From Lobosporangium transversale (lineage: Eukaryota; Mortierellomycota; Mortierellomycetes; Mortierellales; Mortierellaceae): a DNA stretch of 64,000 nucleotides. The position numbers were made by a program, and so were the translations under genes. Within the stretch, counting starts at the first letter, position 1. Each line of letters opens with the position of its first letter. Shown here piece by piece: positions 12,962-24,561 of this stretch. Location: positions 91,568 to 155,567 of the forward strand of contig NW_019029049.1 in assembly GCF_002105155.1 (NCBI RefSeq), in the 5' to 3' direction. The notes beneath the pieces were generated by a model. That model did not search any database. It was given only the letters and a program-made list of their open reading frames with translations, and had not been told where the DNA came from.

Positions 12962-13489
12962 GTTTACATTGCTCTTACATGCACGTATAATTCAAAAAGT
13001 TCAAACCTACAAAAAAGAAATGCAATGGTAATCGTTTGCTGTGGAGGATGAAGGATGAAGAATAAAAGATGATGAAAAGGATGAGAGGTGAAAGATTGAA
13101 TCCATGTCCTCCATGTAAGGGCCTGACTTTTGTGGAACCGTTGCTTCGCAATCAATCATTCAACTAAAAATGCCAAACTCGCGCCTTTGCTACATTTGCC
13201 ACATTACTACATTTGCTACATTTGCTTTTTTTATGATGCCTGTTGGCCAATAGACAATTGCTTTTTGTTCTTTCAGCTCGAGTCATTTCTATTTTTTTTT
13301 TTTAATTGAGAGGGCTAACGAATGTCCTTTTGGCACATGAATGCAGAATGATTTGTAAGATCCAGCTTTGTGTGTGCTGGGCTGTGTAGAAATGTTTACA
13401 TGCATGCCATGCATGAATATCCCCACATGTGACAGGTAAGATAGAAGCGCATCTTTGCCTCCTTATACAAGACAATGGTCGATAACACA

Positions 13490-14270
13490 TCATCAGCCTT
13501 GACATGCCCCAGCTTTTGCTTTCAAGACGGCAACAGAAATTAGCTTTTAAAAATGACTATATTCGAATGAAAGACATACATCAGATCCTTCCTGGATATG
13601 TCCGGTATACAATCATTCAAAGTTTAAGGAGGCTCAATAAGCAGTTACAAAGAGAGATTATATACTTGCTTTGACTTGTACTTATTGAATAAGGATTTGC
13701 AAACCGGTACCTTGGACCATCATATCGAGACGCCTTCTTTAACTGGAGATGGGCAGACATACAATAGTTGACTTGATTTAGATATCGATAAAAAAAAAAA
13801 AAAAAAAAAAGTTTTAGCTTGCTACATAAGAGGCAAAGAAGCTGAGGACTATTTGTCAATGCGATAAACACACAACTTTATTAGAGCATGAGTCGCATAT
13901 GATTGCCCTAATCATAACGCGAGACGTCGTCATGCAGCATAACATGGCAATGATCTGAAGGAAGAGATATAACAAATTGATCGACAAATAGAATGTTCAG
14001 TCTTGTATGATTACAATTAATGTAATGCAACTACTCATTCGCTCATGATACCCTTGTTCCCTCTACTGACTGATCCACATTGTCTACAAACTACAGACCA
14101 AAGAGTGATCAATCATGGCGGAATCATTTTCCCTTCCCACCAAGCTCATTGTCGAGGGCAATGGGTTTGAACATGCCCAAAAAAATGGCTGACCTGGGAT
14201 TTATGTGCGGTCTAGTTGGCCATGCGCTGTAACACAATAAAATCCTAAACGGTGCATGCTTACCAAAGTG

Positions 14271-14302
<32 letters not shown>

Positions 14303-15580
14303 ATATCAGGCTGGAGAGAAACTATTACTCCCTCATCTCTTTGCAAGGAAATGATAATCTTTGAACAATCATCACTAGTGTAGTTTTCGAATCTTGTTGC
14401 CATCAGTTTGCCAAGGTGATATCAGCTTTACAGCGATGTCACTTGCCGATTTATGCAGGACCCAGTTCAGAGAAGCCTTTGGAGAAGCCTTTGGAGAAAG
14501 GAAACAAGTCAGGGACAAATCTATAGTAAAAGATTTTTTTTTCATTGCCACCATTTGCTTCTTGGGTAGACGTGTGCAGACTTGTGGATGAAGGTTTGTT
14601 TAAGAGGAAGAGTGCGTATTTGTCCAATCATTGAAGCCACTCAAATACTCCGCCATCTAATCGCAAGTACAATGCTTAATAAAACCCTTTTCTCTTTTTT
14701 TCTTTTCTCTCTTTTTTCAAACCCGTCTTTCAATGTCAACTGTAGCGAGGGAAGCAACCACCGCCCTTACTCCTACCGCTACTACAGCTATTACCGCCAT
14801 TGTTACTTTCAAATCAATACACGGGAACAAGAACCTATCGGTAACAGGATGGTCTACATCAACTAAACCAAAAGTCCAAACTAATTTCGCGGACTGTATC
14901 TGGTTTAACATGGAAAAAAGCAATGCAGATAATGGCTATATTCGCCATCATTGGCCTATCAATAAAAAAAAAATTAAAATCATCATCATGCTTAGCTTGG
15001 GGATATACTTTTATATTCGATCACCTTTATACCCACAGTTGAATGGCAAAGCGGTGTTTATGGACAAAACATGGACAATAGGCAGACTGCTCTACAAAGT
15101 CACAGAGTGCCTCAACGTTACAATACATGTGGATATAAATGAGCCCTTCGTCGTCAACGGGGCTCCTTTTCCCTATTCTGTTTGTAAACATGTCCCCAAC
15201 ATTGAACATCAGCAAAAAGTACACAGCTACATAATCATTAGTACGATATCGTTTTTATTGTACATCAATAGAGATTAGGCATCTTTCATGTCAAGGACCC
15301 AGAGAATGTAGCCCAGCCTACTTGGCATGCATGATCGTCTAGAACAAATATCGAACGTTGAAAGCAGTGACATAATTTACTTCTTCAGGCTGGGGCTATC
15401 CAGACCTTAAGAATATAGAAATAGTTGTTAAACATTGTTTTACAAACACAAACAGCCCTTCTCAAGGCACCCTATTTTATCCAGAAAAGCACTTTCTTTT
15501 TCATGAAAACGCTATCTATCAACACTCTATATCAGCACTTTATTTTATACTCCAAGCGACTTTCTGAATATCCATCCTCT
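13490..15580. other. Intergenic DNA between NLR copies 2 and 3
   Basis: Second copy of 4,640-6,732, shifted by about 8.85 kb. Differences seen are poly-A length (near 13,790 and 14,271) and an extra T near 15,545. It holds the same weak reading frames, including one at 14,733-15,278. I see no gene I can name. Confidence 0.6.
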
Positions 15581-18500
15581 TTACTCGTGAGGCTCGCATG
15601 AGATGATATGTGCAATATCACATTCGTTGCACACACTGCATTTGAGCAGGTAACTCCCTATCGACTGGTTTGTTTCTGCCAATCTTGTCAATGGTGCTTC
15701 TTCGCTCAGACCTCCTGCCTCTGAATCTGCCTTTATTGATGGTTCTTGGCAATGGCCCACTTGATTGGACGCACTCTGGGCCTCGGATGCTATTGATGGC
15801 GTTCCTACACTCTTGATCGTCTCATGTACAGCCAAAGAGGAGCATTGCTTGTCTATAGCTCCACGCTGCACTAGAAGCTTCCTGCTGACTTCACTCAACC
15901 CATCTACATCTTGAATACGAGCGTTATTTGCATTAATGACCGTTTGTATTGTGCTCCACTTTAGGTGGTATTGATGTTCTTCATCCATCTTCACAATCTG
16001 CCACATCCGAATAGAACCATCCCAAGAGCCTGTAACCAAATAGTGGCCCTCTCCAGAGGCATTCCATACAAGCGTGGAAACAGCTCCGCCTTCAAATGGC
16101 ATTACAATCAAACACTGGCCTGATTTCGGATCCCACACTCGCACTGACCTGTCGCTACTGCTTGAGGCAAGGTATCTTCCATCAGGTGAATAAGCCATAC
16201 CAGTGATGGAGCTGGTGTGTTCTTTAAGCACACACAGTATTGACCCTGTTTCAGTATCCACCACACTAACCAGCCCTTTCTCATCTCCAACAGCCATCTG
16301 TTGACTGCATGGTGAAAATGCTACACGATCTGTATTTTTGTCAAACTGTGTTTCGTAACAGAGTTCACCCGTCTCCGCACTCCATACTGTCAAGCTCTTC
16401 TGCTCAACGTCGCGTAACCACGCTATCTTTCGGCTGTCAGGCGTGTATACGATATAAGAGCCCGGGCTTGCTTCATCACTCATTTCATGCTGGAGGTCTC
16501 CTGATTGAGCTTTCCAAACTTTGAGATTTCCATCGTGATCGTACGAAGCAATCTGGTCGCCATTGGGTGAGAACATCACATTATGCACCTCTGCTTTGTG
16601 GCCATGTAGTGTGCGGATGAGCTCTCCTGTTTGTGTGTTCCATAGAGTCACATCTCCAGATCCATGGCCACAGACAATTTGGTGGCCAGTGGGTGAGAAA
16701 TCAAAGGCAATGGTATCATCAGCACCTTCACCTTGTAGCTCCAAAGTGTGAACGAGTACGCCCGTTCGGACATCCCAAAGATAGACGCGTAGAGAGTAAT
16801 GTATAGGTAAAGAGGCAAGCAACTGGCCATCAGGTGAATACTTGGTATCTTTTATATATTCATCGCGGCATTGTAAAACGTGAATGGGCTGTCCTGTCTT
16901 TGAATCCCACATGCTTAACGTTCCATTGCTACTCCATGAAGCTACTTGCTGCCCATTCAGCGAGATCCTGACGCCAAAGATACTTGATGAATAGCTATGT
17001 AAGTCATGACTGGATTGTTGCGGTCGAGTATCCCAAAGACGTATCGTTCCGTCATAACTGAAGGACGCAATCTGGTGGTTGGTTGGTGAATATGCCAAGC
17101 AGTTTATTATCCCAGAATGACCGTGGAAGGAATTCATGGGTTGTCCTGTTCTCGCATCCAAAAGCATTATTGGGTTACCCAAATCGCAAACGGCTATCGT
17201 TTCTCCGGTTGGTGAATACTTTACATTAGCGATTAAAAAAAATGTTTTTTCGATGATATGAATGACTTCTCCTGTTTGCATATCCCACTGATATACCGTG
17301 TCATAGGTGGATGAAGCAGCGAACTTTCCGTTAGGTGAATACTGTATCCTTCCGACAGAATTACCATGCTCTAAACTAAACTTCTTTTGGCCAGTTCCAA
17401 CATCCCACACATGAGCGTCGTTACAAAGAGTAATGATTTCCTGGCCATTAGGTGAATATACAACCCGTCCAATCTCACTCTCATTTTCCATCACCAACAT
17501 CGACTGTTGCCCCGATGTCGCATCCCACAACCGCAATCTCTTGTCTTCGCCGCCAGTTGCAATCTGCTTTCCATCAGGCGAATATGCCACAGCCCACACA
17601 GGACCACCATGCTCCTCTAACATAAATTTGAGGATGCCTGTTTGGGTGTCCCACACTCGCACTGAGCAATCATCGCTAGCTGAGGCAAGGTCGTTCCCGC
17701 TTGGTGAGTACGCTACACAGCGGACAAGCTTTGTATGGCCCACTAATCTGCGAACTAATGCTCCTGATGTTGCATCCCAAACTAAAATTGCCGTTTGAAG
17801 AATGCCCCAGATGGCAATATACCTGCTGTCTGGTGAATATAAAAGGTAGTTTCCGATTTCATCATCCACCAAAGTCCAAAGCTTCTCCCATCTTGATGTG
17901 TCATATACGATGATTGAACACTTTTCTGATTCATCTGCGGCAACTGCAGCGAGCGTCTTGCCATCAGGCGAATATGACCCATACAATACCTTGCCACTTG
18001 CTTCAAGAAGTGGCCACTCTCCAAATTGTACATCTGCCATCTTTGCTCCACTCAGGTTTGCTTCTCGAAGCCAGCATTTTCGTAAGTTGACCTTCCTCAG
18101 ATCTGCTCCTTGTAGCTGAGCATACTCGAAAATACCATGGCTGACATCTGCTCCTGGAATCTGAATGCCTCGCAGGTCTGCTCTGATGAATGACTCGCCT
18201 GATCGGACCAAGATTGTCATCGCATTCGCTGCTGCTATCCTCCACTTGCTATGGCTCTTCGAGAGTTCTACATATCCATATAGCTGTTGCTTGAACACCG
18301 GCTCTAGACGGACACGATCCTCTAGGAACTGAAGAATAGATGGTTCATCTACAAAACTCCTCCATACTAAAGGTGATGTCTCATCAGCTTGGACCACATC
18401 CACTTCTTGCTCGCTCTCCATTATATCCATGCCTTCAAAACTAAACACTGAACTAACACTCCGTCGACGAGAGAGCGATGTGATTGCATTTACTTCATCA

Positions 18501-21500
18501 CTTGTAGAAATGACCGCTGCTGGCTGCGGATCAAATATCGCCCGCACCAGACTGTACTCCAGAATAGATCGATGGAGAAACCGATGCTGATTCCCTGTAC
18601 GGGTGAGTGGTGATGCCTCACGTAACAGGTTCCTTCTATTCTCTTTGCTGAAGTACGCTTCTTTCCATGTACCCTTATCCTTGTACTCCGAGTACTCCAC
18701 CACTGGATTGCCATCTTGATGCTTATAGATCGCTATAGCCAGCTCTGTCAGGTACTTGATTCCATTCTCTGCAAATCCTTCATCTGTCAACACTCGGAAC
18801 ATCCCCCTATCCTCTGGTCTTAATGTCTCGCTTAGTCGCTTCTTGCCTCGTTCCAGCCACTGCTCAACAAACTGGTCATACAATGTGACCCGCTTGATCT
18901 TGCTCTTGGTGATCTCTTGTCCTGGATCCACCATCCGTGGGAGTACTTCTAGTGTCATCGATAGTATGAATGGGTTCTTCACAAGCTCTTGTAAGCTAGG
19001 GATCATCTTGAGTGCAGCCTTATAGTCCTCCACACCCCATAGTAAGTCCATAGAATCGACATATTGTTCGATATAATCTTCGATCTGTGCCTCAGTAAAT
19101 GGTACAATCACTGCCTCTTGGAACAATCCACTATCTGCTTGGTGGTTACGGTCCATAGGTTGAAATCGATCTCGATAGTCCGATCCAAGATATTCACTGC
19201 GACAACTGATCACCATCTGACACTTCCACTCTCCAGCCTTATTCAGTTGGTTGGCAACATACAGGTTGTTGGTCTGCATGCTCTCATCATATCCATCACA
19301 TATCAACACAAATGACCGATTCACCTTCAATTCCTTAATCTCTGAGTCTGTGAAGCCATAATCTTGCAGCTGCTTTGCAACCAGATCCTTCTCTGGTTTG
19401 TCAATGGCTGGAAGATTGATAAATAGTGGGATCCGACCATATCTCTTTTGGTATGTCTCCCAGAGTGTGCACTCCAGAGCATGGTTGAATGTGGATTTGC
19501 CTGCTCCTGAATCTCCTTGCACAAGCATCACTTTCTGCTCACTATCTAGGAACTCTTTCACTTTGTCCATCAACAGGAACAACTTGTCTCCGCTTGCTTG
19601 AGGACTCGCTTTAGCATATTGTTGGATATAGAACCCTTGACTATTTCCATCCTCCATTCGCCGTCTCTTCAATTGGCGTATACTGTCCTCAACACCAGAC
19701 TTCTTCTGTGCACGATCAAGCAAATAGGAATATTCAGGTCGAGAGAGAGTAACAACAGAGGAGAACTGGATCAACGGCTCTTGAAGGCAAGTGCTATATA
19801 GTTCTTGTTTTTTGTCATCCCCATCCATCTTGAGATCATCCAGAAGAGTGTTTGCAGCTGGAATAAATGTGAACAAAAAGAAGGAGTGAAAAGATGTATA
19901 GAGTATGTGGGTTAGTATATAATGATTAACACCATCGTCACCAAACATTATCCATACAAGAATGAAATACATGCCTTGGAAACCATCTGGTGGTAACGAG
20001 GATAGTTGTCTAAGAATATTTATGATCCATTGCTTAATGTGTGGATGGTATCCCCACTCCTTGTCATTACTGTATATCTCTCCTAGAAATGTGATGGCAT
20101 CTTGTCGAGTATCCATGCTCCATTGTGTATCTGCTGCTATCTGTCCCAGTCTTTGACATAGTCCCCATTGGAATGCTGCTTCATTTCGACAGGAGACTTC
20201 ACATACAAGAGTCTTGAACTTGGTCAGTTCGCCTGTCTGGAGTAGTCCATCAGCTACTCGAAGTGCTGGATACCATCCTGACTTGCGACTGAAGCCCAGT
20301 CCTTCTTCCATACACTCTCTGAACAATGATCCGCTCTCATAGAGTGATGTTGCTTCCTTGTACATCTGCAGACTCTTGTCCATGATATCTGTCACTGATG
20401 GAAGTCCTTTCTGGATGTTGCTTATCTCATCCATAAAGGCATTCATATCCATGTCTTTGAGCGCACTCACTACTCCAAACACTCCTCGGAGCACTGATGA
20501 TGTCCGTCGGAGCATGGCTTGTATGGTTGATTCGTCGTCTGGAACATACAATAAAGCTTGGAACGCATAAGCTGCCTGATAGACCAGATGAGGGTCTGAA
20601 CTCTCTTTCAGTCCCTTGAGGTATGTAGCAAGTGGCTCATGGAGTTGTTCTCGCTTCAGACCCTTGACTTGGTTGTCCACCATGGCATCGAGCACATGTG
20701 AGACTGTAGCCGAGATGCGATAGAGATGATCTTCAGATTGGCTATGTATGCTTTGCAAGCGAGAATTAAGACTATCGAGGATTGAAACAAGATCATCCGA
20801 ATCGAGATATCCAAGAGGAGCATGTCGCATCAATTGGGCCAATCCTTCTAGCAAATGTGTCTCCAGTATGACGTTTTGCCTGATTCCATTGATCAAAGCT
20901 GCAAGCAGTGCTCTGAACTGTGTTTGGTCGAGAACTGGAGCCAGAGCCACAACCTCAGCAACAGTAGCTTCGGCCTTAATCTCATCGCTGATGAACAGTT
21001 CAATCACATCCGATCTCAGTTTACGCAATCGATCATGCTCATCTTGATTGCTTGATATGGCCTGCTGCCACTCTTTCTCATGGTTATTAAGGTCATTTGT
21101 TTGGATAGAAGCAGTAGGAAACAGACTGAGACAATATGCAAGCTGCCAGATGTTATCCAGACTTGCATCAACATCTGGTAAGTTGTACCTGATGACTGTT
21201 GGAGATTCATTGTGGTTGAATATGTCCTTCGAAATAGTTGTGATGGCCTGTACTGGTGTGAATCGCACTGGCTCCATCATCTTGGATTCGCTGACTTGTT
21301 GGTTAACAGCGATAATACTGTTATTGCTGTCGTTGTTGTTGCTCCCTCGGATGTATCCCCATTTCTCTGCCTTCTTGTCTCGTCTTTGTGCATCAGCTGA
21401 GTGACCCAATTGATCAAATAAGCGAGCAAGTTGATAGTAGGCTGAGCCAATATCTTGACGCAATACCATGTCTTCATTGGAACCTGAAGAGGTCAAAGAG

Positions 21501-21700
21501 GTTGAAGTCGTTGAAGTGAGGGGCCTTTTTGCAGGCTTCTGAATACGAGACAGCACAGAGTCAGCATCGAGGCATAGCTCTGTCACTAGGATGCGATCGT
21601 CGTCTATGGTGCGAGTGCCTTGCATGTAGAAATTGAAGAGTTTCAAGGCCTGTGATGGCGAGAGTGCACTCCGTGAAGGTGAATTGGTGCTACCAAACAT
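15581..21700 (-). CDS. NLR-like protein, copy 3: helical N-terminus, NACHT NTPase, pentapeptide repeats, about 16 WD40 repeats (intact)
   Basis: Open for 2,039 codons if unspliced, or 2,000 residues if the intron 19,974-19,858 is removed. Unspliced residue positions: TPR-like and ARM-like helices about 1-570; NACHT from about 715, with Walker A GDSGAGKST (about 722-735) and Walker B LICDGYDES; helical part to about 1,060; pentapeptide repeats (ADLRG, GADLRK, REANLSGAKM) about 1,170-1,230; about 16 WD40 units about 1,233-1,902, probably two propellers. The tail ends with the Cys/His pattern C-x2-C-x2-C-x3-H-x3-C. STAND/NLR proteins of this build act as nucleotide-switched sensors, in fungi often tied to non-self recognition; the ligand is unknown. 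The intron is 117 bp, in frame, stop-free, and has a GC donor (CAAG/GCATGT), unlike the GT of the other copies. Confidence 0.93.
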   Translation of the reverse strand: MFGSTNSPSRSALSPSQALKLFNFYMQGTRTIDDDRILVTELCLDADSVLSRIQKPAKRPLTSTTSTSLTSSGSNEDMVLRQDIGSAYYQLARLFDQLGHSADAQRRDKKAEKWGYIRGSNNNDSNNSIIAVNQQVSESKMMEPVRFTPVQAITTISKDIFNHNESPTVIRYNLPDVDASLDNIWQLAYCLSLFPTASIQTNDLNNHEKEWQQAISSNQDEHDRLRKLRSDVIELFISDEIKAEATVAEVVALAPVLDQTQFRALLAALINGIRQNVILETHLLEGLAQLMRHAPLGYLDSDDLVSILDSLNSRLQSIHSQSEDHLYRISATVSHVLDAMVDNQVKGLKREQLHEPLATYLKGLKESSDPHLVYQAAYAFQALLYVPDDESTIQAMLRRTSSVLRGVFGVVSALKDMDMNAFMDEISNIQKGLPSVTDIMDKSLQMYKEATSLYESGSLFRECMEEGLGFSRKSGWYPALRVADGLLQTGELTKFKTLVCEVSCRNEAAFQWGLCQRLGQIAADTQWSMDTRQDAITFLGEIYSNDKEWGYHPHIKQWIINILRQLSSLPPDGFQGMYFILVWIMFGDDGVNHYILTHILYTSFHSFFLFTFIPAANTLLDDLKMDGDDKKQELYSTCLQEPLIQFSSVVTLSRPEYSYLLDRAQKKSGVEDSIRQLKRRRMEDGNSQGFYIQQYAKASPQASGDKLFLLMDKVKEFLDSEQKVMLVQGDSGAGKSTFNHALECTLWETYQKRYGRIPLFINLPAIDKPEKDLVAKQLQDYGFTDSEIKELKVNRSFVLICDGYDESMQTNNLYVANQLNKAGEWKCQMVISCRSEYLGSDYRDRFQPMDRNHQADSGLFQEAVIVPFTEAQIEDYIEQYVDSMDLLWGVEDYKAALKMIPSLQELVKNPFILSMTLEVLPRMVDPGQEITKSKIKRVTLYDQFVEQWLERGKKRLSETLRPEDRGMFRVLTDEGFAENGIKYLTELAIAIYKHQDGNPVVEYSEYKDKGTWKEAYFSKENRRNLLREASPLTRTGNQHRFLHRSILEYSLVRAIFDPQPAAVISTSDEVNAITSLSRRRSVSSVFSFEGMDIMESEQEVDVVQADETSPLVWRSFVDEPSILQFLEDRVRLEPVFKQQLYGYVELSKSHSKWRIAAANAMTILVRSGESFIRADLRGIQIPGADVSHGIFEYAQLQGADLRKVNLRKCWLREANLSGAKMADVQFGEWPLLEASGKVLYGSYSPDGKTLAAVAADESEKCSIIVYDTSRWEKLWTLVDDEIGNYLLYSPDSRYIAIWGILQTAILVWDATSGALVRRLVGHTKLVRCVAYSPSGNDLASASDDCSVRVWDTQTGILKFMLEEHGGPVWAVAYSPDGKQIATGGEDKRLRLWDATSGQQSMLVMENESEIGRVVYSPNGQEIITLCNDAHVWDVGTGQKKFSLEHGNSVGRIQYSPNGKFAASSTYDTVYQWDMQTGEVIHIIEKTFFLIANVKYSPTGETIAVCDLGNPIMLLDARTGQPMNSFHGHSGIINCLAYSPTNHQIASFSYDGTIRLWDTRPQQSSHDLHSYSSSIFGVRISLNGQQVASWSSNGTLSMWDSKTGQPIHVLQCRDEYIKDTKYSPDGQLLASLPIHYSLRVYLWDVRTGVLVHTLELQGEGADDTIAFDFSPTGHQIVCGHGSGDVTLWNTQTGELIRTLHGHKAEVHNVMFSPNGDQIASYDHDGNLKVWKAQSGDLQHEMSDEASPGSYIVYTPDSRKIAWLRDVEQKSLTVWSAETGELCYETQFDKNTDRVAFSPCSQQMAVGDEKGLVSVVDTETGSILCVLKEHTSSITGMAYSPDGRYLASSSSDRSVRVWDPKSGQCLIVMPFEGGAVSTLVWNASGEGHYLVTGSWDGSIRMWQIVKMDEEHQYHLKWSTIQTVINANNARIQDVDGLSEVSRKLLVQRGAIDKQCSSLAVHETIKSVGTPSIASEAQSASNQVGHCQEPSIKADSEAGGLSEEAPLTRLAETNQSIGSYLLKCSVCNECDIAHIISCEPHE
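19858..19974 (-). other. GC-AG or retained intron of NLR copy 3
   Basis: The position matches the introns of copies 1, 2 and 4, whose donors read CAAG followed by GTGCGT, GTATAC and GTATGT. Here it reads CAAG then GCATGT. The acceptor is CAG. The 117-bp length is a multiple of three without a stop, so retention adds 39 mostly hydrophobic residues between the N-terminal region and the NACHT domain. Confidence 0.75.
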
Positions 21701-21740
21701 GCTTTATTGCTTTTGCGTTTGCCCTTGAACTGTAGTATTG

Positions 21741-21835
21741 TAGTCTACCTCAACGTCCTTGAAAGAAGAATGGTCGTCAAAGGACTGTTTGTTAGTTCTG
21801 AGCGGAAATAGTGTTTTCATTCATGTCCCAGACAT
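21741..21835 (-). promoter_or_regulatory. Conserved upstream block of NLR copy 3
   Basis: Same block as at 4,021 and 12,870, about 45 bp upstream of the ATG at 21,700. Confidence 0.5.
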
Positions 21836-22408
21836 GTTTACATTGCTCTTACATGCACGTATAATTCAAAAAGTTCAAACCTACAAAAAAGAAATGCAAT
21901 GGTAATCGTTTGCTGTGGAGGATGAAGGATGAAGAATAAAAGATGATGAAAAGGATGAGAGGTGAAAGATTGAATCCATGTCCTCCATGTAAGGGCCTGA
22001 CTTTTGTGGAACCGTTGCTTCGCAATCAATCATTCAACTAAAAATGCCAAACTCGCGCCTTTGCTACATTTGCCACATTACTACATTTGCTACATTTGCT
22101 TTTTTTATGATGCCTGTTGGCCAATAGACAATTGCTTTTTGTTCTTTCAGCTCGAGTCATTTCTATTTTTTTTTTTTTAATTGAGAGGGCTAACGAATGT
22201 CCTTTTGGCACATGAATGCAGAATGATTTGTAAGATCCAGCTTTGTGTGTGCTGGGCTGTGTAGAAATGTTTACATGCATGCCATGCATGAATATCCCCA
22301 CATGTGACAGGTAAGAAAGAAGCGCATCTTTGCCTCCTTATACAAGACAATGGTCGATACACATCATCAGCCTTGACATACCCCAGCTTTTGTTTTTCAA
22401 GATGGCAA

Positions 22409-24561
22409 AAAGAAGATAAACAAAGCAAGTTTGACTGGCAATACCTGATTGAGCTCAGTGTTGGTAAAAGTGCCAGATGTATGTGATAGCTATAAGACTG
22501 TACCTGCGCGATGGTCCTCATCCACCTTTTGTCCATTTTAGACGGACCTCTCCCCTGTCATTCCACTTTATCGATCTCAAACTTCATATTAACGTAAGCT
22601 GCACCGCCAATGTTGAAGGCTGAATTATAGCAGCATTAATAGTGGAATAAGTCGATGGCATCTGGTTCAGTTTCTTCGCAAGATATGATCACTTTATTTG
22701 CTCTCCTTCTCCATAGACCACTCTGAACTGGTCTCTGCAAATCAACACATTAGGCAAGCGACGTTGCTATGAACAATCCTTTTAAAATGCCTATAGTCGA
22801 ATGAAAACTAAACCAAAGCCCAGATTAGTTCCGCAGATGGAGAAAAAAAATCAGTGCAGAAATCAGAAACTGCTGCCATGAGTTCTGGATCGAATAGCAA
22901 TTGTGTCATTAAATATCGTTGCCCCATGAATTTTATGGACTCCTCTTTTTCCTCTTTCCTTCTTTCTCTCCTTCCTTATCCTCTCCTCCTCGCATCTGTA
23001 ATCATATTTTCCTTCGCTACCCTGCTCCAGTACCTACGATGATATACGGGGTAGGTTTAGACCAAAGCCCCTTTCTACTTTGGTCGCTTGGATTTTTAGA
23101 AATCAGATTTTATTCTTAAAATCGTGTTTCCGGTAATTGATAGTGTTGTTGGCGTTGATTTCTGGACTGGTCACGTTTTTTATTTCTTCCCAGGCTACCT
23201 ATCAACCTCTCTTTTGCTTTGGCACGCGCGCGTGACAATAGGACCAAAGGGGAGCTTGGGAAGTAAAATAGGAAAGCATACAGGGTTTCCTTTTTCTTTG
23301 TCATGCAACCTCTTTATCTTCTCCTTGTGTATACAGTGTTGTTTTTTGTCGAGTGATTGAGGGGAGCAAAGAATGGGAAGTCAAAGAGCCGGGACTCTTT
23401 TCTTTTCTTTTTTTTCCACTTTTGCACTTTCTCGTTTTGTACGTGTACGATGCAATATATATTGCGGATCCGAACTCTTAGTGTATCTCACCAATCCACA
23501 TCTTTTTCTTTCTTCCACAAACCCTTATTCTCACTTTTCATCTCCTCTTTTATCGAAAAAAAGAAAAAAAAGAAAAAAAAAAAAAAGGTATTTTCCACAT
23601 GTTCATCTGAGATATTCGTCGCCTGCCAAACATCCTCACCCTATTTATGGCGATTCGAACCATCTGAAGCCTATTTATCGGCCAACATTAGGTAGAGAAG
23701 GTTGTAGAAGGGGAAACAGAAGAGGAGGGATATGGCCTAGTGTTAGATATGGCTTAGTGTTTGCTTGAATGCAGGTTACTCTTCTCAATAAGAGTGTATT
23801 TGTCCTATTCCAAGAACAGCCAAGCTTAAACCTTTGATTGAACGGAGCGCACTCCACCATGTTGGCACCGAGCAACCGTCCCGCATACCCCCACATGAAC
23901 AACTGTTCGCTCTTCCAACCCCACCACCAGCCTACGACGGACTTATAATCTCCCTCACAAAAAAGGGATAATGAGCTTGCGTACCATACTGAGCCGATAC
24001 ATATCAATTGCCCCAGCTGTTTGACAGAGTTACCGGACTTCAAGCCTTTAAAGTTGGATTTGTAGCCCTCTATAGTAGTGGCTGGTAGGGAGCCAAATGT
24101 TGATCATAAATAAATATCTCTTGGGATGGGTAATATACACTCACGTAGTCCCTCTACCAGGAGTAATCTAGAAATTGGGTAAAGTATGGTTGCGTAAGAG
24201 TTAAATTCAATTAATGCTTAAAGTGCTTTGTTGTTGCATTAAGTGAGGCTAGGGGTTTAGGCAAGGCCGATAATCCAGACCAAGTAGCAAAAGGTTGTAA
24301 AAATCAAAATGCCGGTTTGGGCTCTACCCTGGCTGTCAGCATTCATCTCAAACAGTTTGGCTAAGAATAGAAAAAGGTACAAATACTAACAAGATATGAC
24401 GAAAAAAGAAACCTTCAAAATGGTCCTTCCGTATTTTATGATGGTCTGCAATTTTGTAAGGCCGCTTTTATTGTAGTTTGGTGTACGTTTTTACATTTTG
24501 ATTTCTTTTGCAGCATTGAGCCCTCTGACGAGGCAAGGATGGTCCATAATTTTTAACACCT
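22409..24561. other. Gene-poor stretch downstream of the tandem array
   Basis: Begins where unit 3 loses similarity to units 1 and 2. It contains pyrimidine-rich tracts, a poly-A stretch near 23,558-23,586 and one dispersed repeat at about 23,690-23,900. Short open frames here lack domains or splice-supported structure. I see no convincing gene. Confidence 0.55.
23690..23900 (+). repeat. Dispersed repeat related to the C2H2 block
   Basis: The stretch around 23,771-23,870 (AGAGTGTATTTG, then CTATTCCAAGAACAGCCAAG, then CACTCCACCA) closely matches the minus strand of 31,090-31,200 and its copies near 51,740-51,850 and 60,110-60,220. Downstream it diverges. It is probably a relic of the Helitron-like element whose fragments lie in that block. 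Confidence 0.6.

Larger units (their letters stand above)
1..22408. repeat. Tandem array of three NLR-gene units, period about 8.85 kb
   Basis: Equivalent points recur at fixed offsets: the three gene starts lie at 3,977, 12,826 and 21,700, and the two gene ends at 6,733 and 15,581. The intergenic DNA 3,978-6,732 matches 12,827-15,580 almost base for base, apart from poly-A length and a few one-base changes. The third unit shares only about 700 bp upstream of its gene. Similarity stops near 22,408, where the other units continue with different sequence. The left unit runs off the window. The near identity of non-coding DNA indicates recent duplication. Confidence 0.9.

Noticed and set aside
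23640-23700. tRNA B-box-like GGTTCGAATC on the minus strand
   Set aside because: No matching A box at proper distance and no cloverleaf stems.
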